Shown here in pieces: positions 44,401-51,879 of a stretch of DNA of 64,000 bases. A program made the translations under genes and the position numbers. This DNA comes from Reticulitermes speratus (Eukaryota; Arthropoda; Insecta; Blattodea; Rhinotermitidae): positions 16,051,243 to 16,115,242 of the forward strand of contig JAJKFL010000013.1 in NCBI GenBank assembly GCA_021186555.1. Reading direction: 5' to 3'. Below the pieces are notes generated by a model. It ran no database searches. It saw nothing but the letters and a program-made list of their open reading frames with translations, and had not been told where the DNA came from. Numbering within the stretch: the stretch's first letter is position 1; each line of letters starts with the position of its first letter.

Positions 44401-46061
44401 ATACTATGAAGTATTAAGATGTAATGTAGAGTGGTCAATGTATTCAGTGTTTGTGTTTTGTTTGTTTTTGGTGAGGGTTGTTCCATGTAACAACCAGTCT
44501 TCATTATACAAATAACGTGTTACTCATTATGATATCGTGTGTTTATTGTAAGTTCTCAGAAAGCTTAATTTTAATGGATCACGTTTATGAGGCTTTTGTA
44601 GTTCATGTACATTTCACTGTATCCTCCATATTGAATGCTCATAGGTGACCTTGATTTCTGTGTTACAGGGGTGTTGTTGCAGTTACGATGAGATTACTCG
44701 AGTTGGATATTAACCAGTGTCCTGACAAGTTCTATGTGCCGAATGCTTTCAAAGATACACACAAGTGTGACAAGAGAACATCATATGTCAGTAGCACAGT
44801 TTTTACTTTATCTCTTTCATAAGACTATTTGTATGAGTAACAAAATGGTTTAAAAAATATTCCATTGCCAGTGTTACACCTTGTCACTAGACCCCTTCTT
44901 GTAACTGTACCTAAAATGTGACTGCCATTCTGCATTCTATCCAAAAGTTGGGAATTGTAAGCAGAGGTTTCATTTTTGCCTTAATCACAAAACATGTAAA
45001 ACACACACACACATATGGTGTGGCTATTAAATAATTAGACTAGTTTGTTTAATGAAATTATTGTGTCTACATGTTATGCTCATCTTTCATTGAATGTTGC
45101 CATCATCTATTTTGCATATTCAAATAACAAACTCCAGTGCACAGAGCAGATTATTTGATTTGTGTGAGATACTCGACCAGCTCCAGAGGAGTAATTACAA
45201 TTAATAATGATGATAATTCCATTGTGTAATTCTTTCAGTGCTATTGGTGTGCAGTTGAACTTGGAAGTGATTATTGTCATTGTTAAAACATTGTGTAGTT
45301 ATTTCAGAATAAGATTAGATAGTAAAGGGAAATGAAATGAAATTATGAGGTAATTGTCAGTGAAAGAAGGCCATGTTCTGGTTGTTTTAATTCAAATAAC
45401 AGAATCCACAGCTTTTGTAATGCTTGACTGATGAAATCTTGATTTAATGTTGCAGTGTGTTCCGATCCTTGGACGTGGTTTTGAAACTGGAGGTTATAAA
45501 TGTGAATGTCTGCAAGGTTATGAATATCCATTTGAAGATCTTATTACATACTTTGATGGACAGCTAGTAGAAGCTGAATTCAATAACATTGTTGCTAATA
45601 AGCCAACAAGGTAAGCTTTATTTCATTTCATTAACATAAGTTTCCTTGCCCAATATCTTAGATGAGGCTTGCTGTGAAACAGACCACTGATTCATGAAAA
45701 CCTCTGTGATACATATGTACCTTGAAACATACAATTTTTATTTAGAAGTGCCGTGTGTAGCAGACTTAACACAAGATGATGCACATTGTATCCATGTCAG
45801 AAGGCTTATATTCTGGCACAGAAACTCTCGTGAACGTATAATAGAATTTTCATTTGACATGGAAATGCAAGTATAATTATATAATACATGTGTTATGGTA
45901 CCAGACTTTGTACTTCAATAGCTTCTTACTCCAGCTAATAATTGTCTTTTCTCCGTAGGTATGACATGTTCAACTGCCGCTTGGCTGGTGCCTCAAGTAA
46001 TCACGGAAGCTTCTTTGTTCTCCTCACTGTGTTTTTAATTGTCAAGTTACTGATTCGGTGA
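26983..46061 (+). CDS. Tandem GPR158/179-like ectodomain protein with GPI-type tail, 14 exons
   Basis: Exons: 26983-27530, 31034-31171, 32545-32663, 32752-32896, 33054-33183, 35130-35295, 37408-37588, 38855-38972, 39060-39300, 40215-40371, 40904-41035, 44669-44786, 45456-45610, 45959-46061. All have GT/AG borders and matching phases. The protein is 816 residues from the first ATG, or 800 from the ATG at 27031, which begins a good signal peptide (ACVLYMFSALCVLSMGVFG). Two homologous halves follow. Each has a Cache-like region ending in W...PYFDC....W, then ...LDINQC and six cysteines of a cbEGF-like module (GWGFRRGGYQCRCQPGF; GRGFETGGYKCECLQGY). This arrangement is known from the extracellular part of the orphan receptors GPR158/GPR179. 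There is no seven-helix domain: the chain ends ASSNHGSFFVLLTVFLIVKL then LIR, which resembles a GPI-attachment signal. Many N-glycosylation sequons. Ligand and role unknown. Confidence 0.9.
27531..28766 (+). other. Intron 1, left part
   Basis: Contains a 3' fragment of the 14-kb SINE family at about 28,010-28,140 (CATCTGATGCTGAGGTTAGG). Otherwise nothing recognised. Confidence 0.5.
28767..30504 (+). mobile_element. piggyBac DNA transposon, internally deleted (1,738 bp)
   Basis: TTAA target duplicates at 28763-28766 and 30505-30508. Terminal inverted repeats: CACATTCACTGCCA at the left and CACGTTCACTGCCG (reverse complement) at the right. Subterminal palindromes are present (AACCATGGTT; GTCGACTTTAGTCGA). 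Coding remnants of a piggyBac transposase occupy the centre. Located in intron 1 of the GPR158-like gene, in the same orientation. Confidence 0.95.
29179..30345 (+). pseudogene. piggyBac-type transposase, frameshifted and deleted
   Basis: Three pieces: an acidic N-terminus and start of the DDE_Tnp_1_7 domain (29179-29586, ending near KKCLGLMFLTS); a frameshifted bridge LEWYWSTRGILLTPIFSQTM; then, after loss of a long stretch, KKGEVTFCRKQDVLFVMHQD and CVADYNTHMHGVDTADQYLA, the block holding a late catalytic Asp. The C-terminal zinc-ribbon remnant (TRFVCAHCGVPP, about 30,280-30,317) follows. The missing middle should contain the first two catalytic Asp residues, so it is dead. Confidence 0.88.
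31034..31171 (+). CDS. GPR158-like gene, exon 2
   Basis: Acceptor GTTTCATTTCAG; donor TG/GTAAGA. Encodes ADDFNDPIHLERISTLNTFT and SLSTDYTSEFYRINEW, part of the first Cache-like region. Phase 2 on both sides. Confidence 0.9.
31172..32544 (+). other. Intron 2
   Basis: Holds a short SINE fragment near 32,205-32,290 (TTTGATTCCCAGCAGGGGCA). No other feature recognised. Confidence 0.5.
32545..32663 (+). CDS. GPR158-like gene, exon 3
   Basis: Acceptor TTTGTACAG; donor CAG/GTAAGA. Encodes YKKWLPDNVVGRHDTKTTYQ, VEIRYANNTNETFTFHGPPG. The pattern YxVxIRYxNxTxE recurs in exon 10 as MKIKIRFNETGES. Confidence 0.92.
32752..32896 (+). CDS. GPR158-like gene, exon 4
   Basis: Encodes ADEFPGPIKWTRPYFDCGRA and KWLVGAVVPIADIYPRHTSF. 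The WTRPYFDC...W motif is the conserved core of the Cache-like domain and is repeated in exon 11 as HWTPYFDCDGKVKHW. Donor AC/GTGAGT, phase 2. Confidence 0.93.
33054..33183 (+). CDS. GPR158-like gene, exon 5 (EGF-like 1, first half)
   Basis: Acceptor TTTTTTTCCAG; encodes YTAVAVLELDFDRIDINQCP and RFADTARCKKETTE. DINQC is the usual start of a calcium-binding EGF module. The exon ends in phase 0 exactly before the third cysteine. Confidence 0.93.
33716..34000 (+). mobile_element. LINE ORF2 C-terminal relic
   Basis: Encodes LTVPTLLYGSKTWVLQRSRA and LAFLRSVEGCI, the post-RT block (LPTLLYGSExW...RFLRxVxGxT) of insect LINEs, followed by NEDL with a stop. 5' and 3' ends not defined. Confidence 0.65.
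34301..34464. mobile_element. piggyBac-type MITE (164 bp)
   Basis: TTAA at 34297-34300 and 34465-34468. Inverted ends CCCTTCGGTGCCA and, from the right, CCCTTTGGTGGCA. No coding capacity. A related left end occurs at 49,108. It is in the intron between exons 5 and 6. Confidence 0.85.
34545..34770 (+). mobile_element. tRNA-derived SINE, third family
   Basis: B-box-like GGTTTGATCC near 34,588, then GCTTCAGTTTTCCCATCAG, TCATTCCAGTGATGCTCC and a tail ending CATTAAATAAAATA. Partial relatives with TTTTCC(T/C)CAG.CCTTTCAGGCAAAT-type bodies are at 35,590-35,760 and 39,740-39,960. Confidence 0.6.
35130..35295 (+). CDS. GPR158-like gene, exon 6 (EGF-like 1, second half)
   Basis: Acceptor TGTTTTTAAG; encodes CEPIHGWGFRRGGYQCRCQP, GFRLPTIVRRPFLGEIVERA and YYNGFDCEKIG. 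Supplies cysteines three to six of the first module. Confidence 0.93.
35590..35760 (+). mobile_element. SINE fragment
   Basis: TGTGGTTTTCCTCAGTTCCT and CAGGCAAATGCCAG match the body of the copy at 39,740-39,960 (ATGGTTTTCCTTAGCCCTTT, CAGGCAAATTCTG). Confidence 0.5.
35761..37407 (+). other. Intron 6, right part
   Basis: Nothing recognisable. Note that 36,890-36,960 (AATTGCAAGTTTTTGTAAGC, AAATGCATTTGGAGA) resembles part of exon 7 (GAAACTGCAAG..., GAAATGTATTTGGAGAG). Confidence 0.4.
37408..37588 (+). CDS. GPR158-like gene, exon 7 (start of repeat 2)
   Basis: Acceptor TTCATTTTACAG; encodes VHKMPVQWETASYNVREMYL, ERFYEYRNFSVGPHSLHTSK and ALKFILGVNARTCK. Donor AA/GTGAGT. Confidence 0.92.
37773..37960 (+). 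mobile_element. SINE fragment
   Basis: GGTCCAATTCCTGGTGTGGG (B-box region), TGGCCCTGAGGCC and CCAGCCTTCTGTCCAGTAT resemble the 14-kb family. Confidence 0.5.
38412..38505. repeat. (TA)n followed by (CATAA)n microsatellite
   Basis: About 16 TA units, short (CA)n and (CATA)n stretches, then four to five CATAA units; compound simple repeat in intron 7. Confidence 0.95.
38754..38771. repeat. Poly-G run (18)
   Basis: Eighteen consecutive G, about 80 bp upstream of exon 8; a candidate G-quadruplex in DNA or pre-mRNA. The length is prone to sequencing error. Confidence 0.93.
38855..38972 (+). CDS. GPR158-like gene, exon 8
   Basis: Acceptor TTTTTAATATTGCAG; encodes YTPQDLLLHGDIAYGSEEQF and MAVRLANFISAFLQ. 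Donor CAG/GTGAGT; phase 0 out. Confidence 0.93.
39060..39300 (+). CDS. GPR158-like gene, exon 9
   Basis: Acceptor GGTGTTACAG; encodes VSDPKEVYSGKRVADRPLSE, GETLALVMGDTKIWSAGTFW and FTNRTFFAPFAYKEQ. The GETLALVxGDxxIWSAGxFW block is the most characteristic part of the second half and has no obvious partner in the first half. Confidence 0.93.
39740..39960 (+). mobile_element. SINE copy
   Basis: GGCTGATTTGAATCTGAGCT (degenerate B box), CCATGGTTTTCCTTAGCCCT and TTTCAGGCAAATTCTG; body shared with 35,590-35,760. Confidence 0.55.
40215..40371 (+). CDS. GPR158-like gene, exon 10
   Basis: Acceptor TTTCATTTTCAG; encodes EVYTNKPWFQFLKQRWSTNF and YYMKIKIRFNETGESLKKYE. Donor ACAG/GTAAGA, phase 2. Confidence 0.93.
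40904..41035 (+). CDS. GPR158-like gene, exon 11
   Basis: Acceptor TGGATTTTCAG; encodes AANLDHGHWTPYFDCDGKVK and HWVITYAAPFFGWDSLKVKL. Counterpart of exon 4; ends in phase 2 like exon 4. Confidence 0.93.
41131..41300. repeat. Single arm of a possible foldback element
   Basis: CTTCGACCTACATAGGTCAT followed by CTTCAGGCTCTTAAAAC has the same layout as motifs in the elements at 9,110 and 51,443 (TTTCG... TCATCTTCAGG). No inverted partner found nearby. Confidence 0.35.
42537..44337 (+). mobile_element. R2-superclade-like LINE, 5' truncated, dead RT
   Basis: Coding relics run through three frames: 42537-43274 (RT, with GIFQGDSLSPLLFCIALIPL and later HPKADVDRLCVPRKQGGRG), 43349-43816 and 43789-44121. 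A zinc-knuckle-like CQSCKQHEETINHLTSGCPI is followed by an endonuclease-like end with VTANRPDTIIKNKKEKTCIL. The layout (RT, CCHC-type knuckle, C-terminal restriction-like endonuclease) fits R2/R4/CRE-type LINEs. The catalytic YxDD box reads YMGD (42753-42764). A frameshift and a TAA after KLME break the frame. An (AAT)n run at 42,518-42,536 abuts the left end, and GATGATGATG marks the 3' end. It sits in intron 11 of the GPR158-like gene, same strand. Confidence 0.82.
44669..44786 (+). CDS. GPR158-like gene, exon 12 (EGF-like 2, first half)
   Basis: Acceptor TTCTGTGTTACAG; encodes GVVAVTMRLLELDINQCPDK and NAFKDTHKCDKRTSY. Donor TAT/GTCAGT, less usual but the only one giving the phase-0 join before CVPILGRGF, the same intron place as exon 5/6. 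Confidence 0.9.
45456..45610 (+). CDS. GPR158-like gene, exon 13 (EGF-like 2, second half)
   Basis: Acceptor TTTAATGTTGCAG; encodes CVPILGRGFETGGYKCECLQ, GYEYPFEDLITYFDGQLVEA and NNIVANKPT. Donor AAG/GTAAGC. Confidence 0.94.
45959..46061 (+). CDS. GPR158-like gene, exon 14 (C-terminal tail)
   Basis: Acceptor CTTTTCTCCGTAG; encodes RYDMFNCRLAGASSNHGS then FFVLLTVFLIVKLLIR and stop TGA. FNC is the last cysteine of the module. Small residues (GASSN), a short spacer and a terminal hydrophobic run fit a GPI-attachment signal, with the omega site probably among A-S-S-N. A very short single-span membrane anchor is the alternative. Confidence 0.9.
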
Positions 46062-47620
46062 ATGTCTAATAGATAAAAGATGGGAAGGAGCACAAATATT
46101 AGATAAGGGGAACATATAGAATCTTCTAGAAACTGACATATGTATGCAGTTGCTCAAGTTAATGTACTCATCATAGTTGTTTTAACTCCATTCCATTTGA
46201 GCAACATTACCAGTGGACATCCGGTTACACAGACACTTGAACAAAAAATGTGGCTATTTTGATAAATATTTTTATATATTGCTGTGACTGAACTGTCTTT
46301 AGTAGAATACTTTAAAGAAGAAGCGCACATTTTATCAGTTACTATACAAAGACAGTGCACATTTTATCAATTATGAAATGTAGATAACTTTTAACAGGGC
46401 ATGTAGGGTGTGTGAATCTGTGCATATGTACACTTCCTGTATTTCTATAACATATGATGTACTGTAATTCACTTTTTGATATTGTACTTTTAATTATTCA
46501 TTTTAAGTTGGTGAGGTAAGTGGTAATGTGGAAATACTCAAAGTTATGACCTTGTTACTATACTCATTCATATCTGATATGAAATGCTAGGGATCCAGGA
46601 AACACCATTTATTGTATTGACATCTGGTTTTTTCAAAAGCAGCTCACTTATGAAAGATATGTACATAACTTAAAATGTTTACCTCATTCATTCTTTATAT
46701 TTTATAATTAAATGTTTTTAAAAATAAATAATTTTTGTCCTGAAAGGAAGTGGCAGGCCTGAAATGACCAATATGATTCTGTAATATTTTAGTTTTCAGT
46801 TTTGTTGAGATATTTGTGTTAAATTTTATCAAAATGTGTAAATATGATGTAACAGTATTTTGACAGTTCAAATTTGGTGTTTTGTGAACAGTGGCAGTAG
46901 AGTTTGGATGAAATGTCATCAGTGCATTTTAGTAAGGTCTTCCAGTATTATATTAAAATTTTATTTGTCCCCCTCCCCCCATACATAAACACACTTTTTG
47001 GAAGCCTAAAATACATTAAATGGTTAAAGGAGAGTATCATTCCATTAAGTCCACAAGCAATAAATCTCATAATGAAAGACAGCTTGACTGATCTGTGAAT
47101 GATCTGTGCAATAGCAGGATTGTGTGGGAAGCTGACTCATCAACACATTTTCTCATGCCAGTTCATCTGAACTAGTTGTGAAAGGTTAAAACAATGGTAT
47201 TAAAGTGGGTGATCGTTAAAGGTCGAAATCTGAACATCAGGGTTCGAACTTCGACTATCCTGTCTGTGATTGTGTGCACTTGAGTTTGCATGTGTATGTA
47301 TGTATACATACCATTTAATGCCTGTTGCACAAGGTGTAGCACCTTTTGGGATGTTTTAGCCTCTTTAGTGCCTATTTTATTCACTGTTACACTAGAAAGA
47401 CTACAAATTTTACAGTATATGCTGCACTATAACATGTGAAAAAGGCCTAAACAATGCCATACATAACCTTCTCAAACTTCACACTGCCGTTCTCCACCTC
47501 TACATAAATGATAAGAGTACAAGAGTTGTAAAGGTCTAGTAACCAAATATTTTGGCCACCAGGAAATGGTGGATTGATATTTTGGATTTAGGAACTGAAC
47601 AAAATTGCTGTATCTGATCT
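46062..47620 (+). other. 3' UTR of the GPR158-like gene, then spacer
   Basis: No frame of interest. The 3' UTR probably extends at least to AATAAA at 46723-46728. Confidence 0.5.
46723..46728 (+). terminator. Candidate polyadenylation signal
   Basis: AATAAA about 660 bp after the stop of the GPR158-like gene, followed by T-rich sequence. Other AATAAA copies exist farther on (e.g. about 47,060), so the true site is unproven. Confidence 0.4.
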
Positions 47621-47628
47621 CCTATTCC

Positions 47629-47793
47629 AGGGGTGCACAAAATTTCAAAAAACCTACAGGCAACCTCAAAATTAAATGCACCAGTATGATGACATGAACC
47701 AAGTCGCATACTGAGGACCCACAAATATGAGGCAACACCATATAAAATTCAGTAGTCATGGTGACCTGACACCCAGGATTTGTGCACCTTTGC
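47629..47793. mobile_element. hAT-type MITE (165 bp) with 8-bp target duplication
   Basis: Perfect 8-bp duplicates CCTATTCC at 47621-47628 and 47794-47801. Ends are inverted: AGGGGTGCACAAA at the left and GCAAAGGTGCACAAA from the right. An 8-bp target and (C)AGGGGTGCACAAA-like ends are hAT characters. No coding capacity. Confidence 0.88.
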
Positions 47794-47801
47794 CCTATTC
47801 C

Positions 47802-50340
47802 ATATATCACAGTTTTGATATATATGAGTGAATTATTTACAATAAGGATAATGATAATCAGGTAAGTTTCTTCACATTCTTGACAAAGTTTGTCCTTTTG
47901 TGTGAAAACTAAGTTCTCTGTCAGCATTCCACTTTTCAAAAGTTTGTTGGTTTCATCGCTTCCCTTAAAATACTCCTTTCAATTAAGGAAACTGCTGAAA
48001 CTTACATGGTGGCTGTTAATTATATAATTCATAATAATCATTACTCAGCTATCTATGCATTAATGCATGAAAACATATACATCCATTAGTAGTCCAGTAG
48101 TACTGAAGTATGGAGTTTATAATTTGAAAATACTGTTCCATGAAATGTGTGCTAAGGAGTAGATTTAATGAATTTGCTTGTATCCGTCCAAGATGGTAAA
48201 TTCTGAGTATATTGTAGACTTATAGATCTTAGGTTTTATATCACATTTACAACTTTAATTTTTTGTTCATATATGTATTTCATTTTTTATGCTAATCTTG
48301 TATTTAAATAGTAATCTTTTAATAGCAGCTAAAAGTTAAAATCACCTGTGTTTTTCCTCTAAAAATGTTTTTGTCAATACTCTTAATGAGAAAATTAAAA
48401 GTGTAAAATGTATTGGCAGATGTATGACTTTGGATGAGGTTGCCAGTATGCATACTGGCTGAAAAGTGCTGAATGCATTCATACATTCCATAGTGCCTAA
48501 GTCTGTGGTACCATGTGAAAGTAATGAAGTTTTGGAAAACAGATATTTTTCAGTTTTAAGTAAAATGTGTGCTTTGTTAAAAGAAACTACTCGCAATTTG
48601 GTGTGTTATAATTTTTGGTTATGTACACAGTGGATTGTAAGGTGACATTTAGTATTACTAAATCCTAATTTCTGTCCATCTTTGTAATATTATGTTGTGG
48701 TTTTTATATTCCTTTTACAGTTAGATTTGTAAATTTCATTTTTCACAATTTAAACTAGTGATGTGTTGTTTATGCCAGTTAATTCTTTATGTAAATGTTA
48801 CTGAAATTGGATTTGAACATGAATTATCTAGGATGATGATTGAGCATTAGTACATCCACTCACTGTGGATGCTATACAGCGCATAAAAATATTCCATCAG
48901 AATGGTGAAGTTGTAGCATGAACATGTGTATTTACCATAGAGCCTGCGTATTTAAAGAGTGTGTATTGTCTGTTTTGTAATATTGTTTCTGTGATCATGT
49001 TTTCATAATATGAAGTGTTGTGCTAATTGTTCATCTCTGGGGCTGCAATTTTGATGAGATTTCATGAATTTTGATGAAACTGAACTCTGGTTTATGAAGA
49101 TAATTAACCCTTTGGTGCCAGAATTAAATACCCAGTGTGAAGTGCAGAAGACTGGGATAGTTTTTCATGCATATTCTTACCAAAAAAAAGGATACTTCTT
49201 AGATTTTTCCCACAACTAGAATCAAACAAAATGTAGCAGTTTATTTAAGAACTGTTCATGGTCAGTTTGTGGCTAGAACAGATATGTTGAAAAATTTACA
49301 TTACAGCTGTATAAAACAGCACTGTTATCCTGTTTCTGTGACAGTGGTGAATTATATCGTGTGTGATCAAATTTTAGTCACTTACTGACAAAACATACTC
49401 TTTTGCTAGATCATCAGCAGAAGAACGCTCCTATAATATTTTAATTGTTCTGATTAACCTATAAGCATACTTGTATGTCATATGGTGCTTAGTATGGTGG
49501 TGGGTGTGTATGATTAGGAGAGATTAATAATTCGTTAGTTGTACTTGAAAATCCTCAAAAATTCTGATGGTATATTTAAAGATTGTTATGGCTATATTTT
49601 AAGGTCCCTTTGTGTAAGTTGGGATGCGTTAGTAAGAACCATACTCCTTAGTTCCAGTGGAAGTAAACTTTCAAGTGAGAGTGATATATAAATTAAACAA
49701 ATATACCCAACATATATTCCAGGGACAGGTAACATTTAAATTGGTAACTACCAACATGCTGTACTTTTACCCATTCCATTTATGACAACTCAGTATTTCG
49801 GCTATTCTTGATATGATCTATACCAAATATAGAAAAAAGCAATATGAGTAATTATGTACATGATGAGAAACAGTTAAATAAACTATTATAAAAATACTAG
49901 GAAGTTACTGAATGAGACAGTTTTTAAATTTTTACTATGGCATAAATTTCATATACCATATTATAAAACCAAATAGTATCGGCAAATTTCCTTGCAAAAT
50001 GATTGTTGAATCAGTTTCATTAGTGAGAACAGTTTTTACATTATGTGAAGCACATTAATTAGATCTACTGTGTCTGAATGTTTTATACACTTTTTGAGAA
50101 CCCTGAAGCTATTATATTCACTAATGAAATGCAAGTTTTAAACAGATTTGAAACATGAAAACATACAGAAGTATAGTAGGTATAATACTAGGGTCTGACA
50201 ACAAAGACATGCAGGGTGCTAATTTGAAACTGTCTAAGACGATTATTACATAAAATCATAATGTATTTTCACAAGTGATACATTTGTTTAAAGGTTACAA
50301 TCTATATGTTGAAGTAACAATTTGAATTCAGTAATGTTTG
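47802..50340. other. Intergenic, mostly featureless
   Basis: Only one item recognised: at 49,104 TTAA followed by CCCTTTGGTGCCAGAATTAA, the left end of the piggyBac-MITE family seen at 34,301; no right end found. Otherwise AT-rich spacer without coding signal. Confidence 0.5.
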
Positions 50341-50349
50341 AATGAATGC

Positions 50350-50500
50350 AAGAAATTTGGCAGGTCCCCTCCTTCCCCCAGTGTCCAAGACTGACACTGG
50401 GGTGCTCCCAGTCTTTATTCAGTGAGAGCCAGGAATACAGCAGCCAGGGCATGAAGCTGGCCACCCAGCCCACCTTTTAAAAGTAAGGTTAGAAGTTTTT
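50350..50500 (+). mobile_element. SINE fragment (14-kb family)
   Basis: CCAAGACTGACACTGGGGTG, CAGCCAGGGCATGAAGCTGG and CCACCCAGCCCACC match the middle of the family (GTGGCCAGGGCATGAAG at 16,240). Confidence 0.55.
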
Positions 50501-51442
50501 AAGCACATGATAATTTACTCTTCAATTAGCAGTTACACGGTGGTGTGGAATATTTGCACATTAACATTGATCTTTTGAGTTGCATACCAGGATTTGTGAC
50601 CTGTTAATTGCTATAATTTAACCCATGTTACCTGTGACTACTTCTGCATCATGACTGTTTATCTTGTAGGATAAACCACTGGGAAACTTATCTGACAATG
50701 GATCATCAATAACAACATGGGTAATTACATTAATAAACACTGCAATCAAATTGCATGTAATATGATGCTGCAGTATAATTTAGCTGGATGGTCAATACTG
50801 CTGGGAATGCACAGCTGAATTAATGTGCATTTGTGGATATTATTGTTGCAAATAATCCTATAAAGATGCTATAGTTTATGGCATAGCAGCTTTGCCATGT
50901 TAACCAGCAGCATCCAGGGATGAGGCCTTGCATTACAGCCACAAGGTGAGCAATACTCCCTTGGCCTCAGATCAGCATTGACATTGCAACTAAAAATGGT
51001 AGGTAATGCACATGTGATATATGAGCCCCCCCCAATGATGAAAATGTAGAGGTAAACATCACCTGATTCAAATGCAGATGTGGATTGAAAATCGTAAGCA
51101 CTTGGAATACTATAAATGGGCAAACCTGTTCTCTGAGCACTGTTGCACTGCATGAAGCACAAATGTCACATGAATGTTTGTATATAGTTGCTTATTTTTG
51201 GTTATGTACAGTCAAATCAGGTGAGACAGGATGGTTATCCATGATCAACCGGACAGGACTGGAATTTGTGATGACCTGTTTGAACATGCTGTACTAGCAT
51301 TTGCCAGTAAGGAATGAAAAACAACCACAGAAACCTTCGCAGCTAGGCATTGTCCCATATAAGATTCAGCAGTTCACAAATAATTGAGCTAGATACAAGT
51401 ATCCAAAACTGTCCTTGCCCACAATAAAACAGCAAATTTGCC

Positions 51443-51879
51443 TGAGTAATAGCAGCAGCATTTACAAGAACTTTTTCCATTGCCATAAAAATACTCAAAA
51501 TAAGACGTTTCAGGAGCAAACTGCTCCCTTCTTCAGGTGAAGCCACTAATCCTGAAAACACAACCAAAAATAAAGCACACACATCAACATAATTCATATG
51601 CAAGAAACAAAAACCAATTTAAAATTTAAATTTTTATATTTTATTGTTTAACATTTTTTTAGGGTTTGCATACTTGGGATTATATTTTTGGAAGTATTGG
51701 TGTTTGTTTCTTGCATGTGAATTATGTTGATGTGTGTGTTATATTTTTGGTCAAATGTGTTTTTGGATTAGTGGGTTCACCTGAAGAAGGAAGCAGTTTG
51801 CTTCCGAAACATAGTGTATTGTGTTGAGTATTTTGATGACAATGGAAAAAGTTCTTGTAAATGCTGCTGATGTTACTCA
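51443..51879. repeat. Large foldback element, arms of about 175 bp
   Basis: Left arm 51443-51615 and right arm 51699-51879 are inverted copies. Each contains the word AATTCATATGCAAGAAAC or its near-complement GTTTCTTGCATGTGAATT, and the outer ends TGAGTAATAGCAGCAGCATT / AATGCTGCTGATGTTACTCA. The central loop is about 83 bp and AT-rich. Arms carry CTTCTTCAGGTGAA next to GTTTCRGRAGCAAACTG, the layout seen in the element at 9,110. No coding capacity. Confidence 0.8.
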
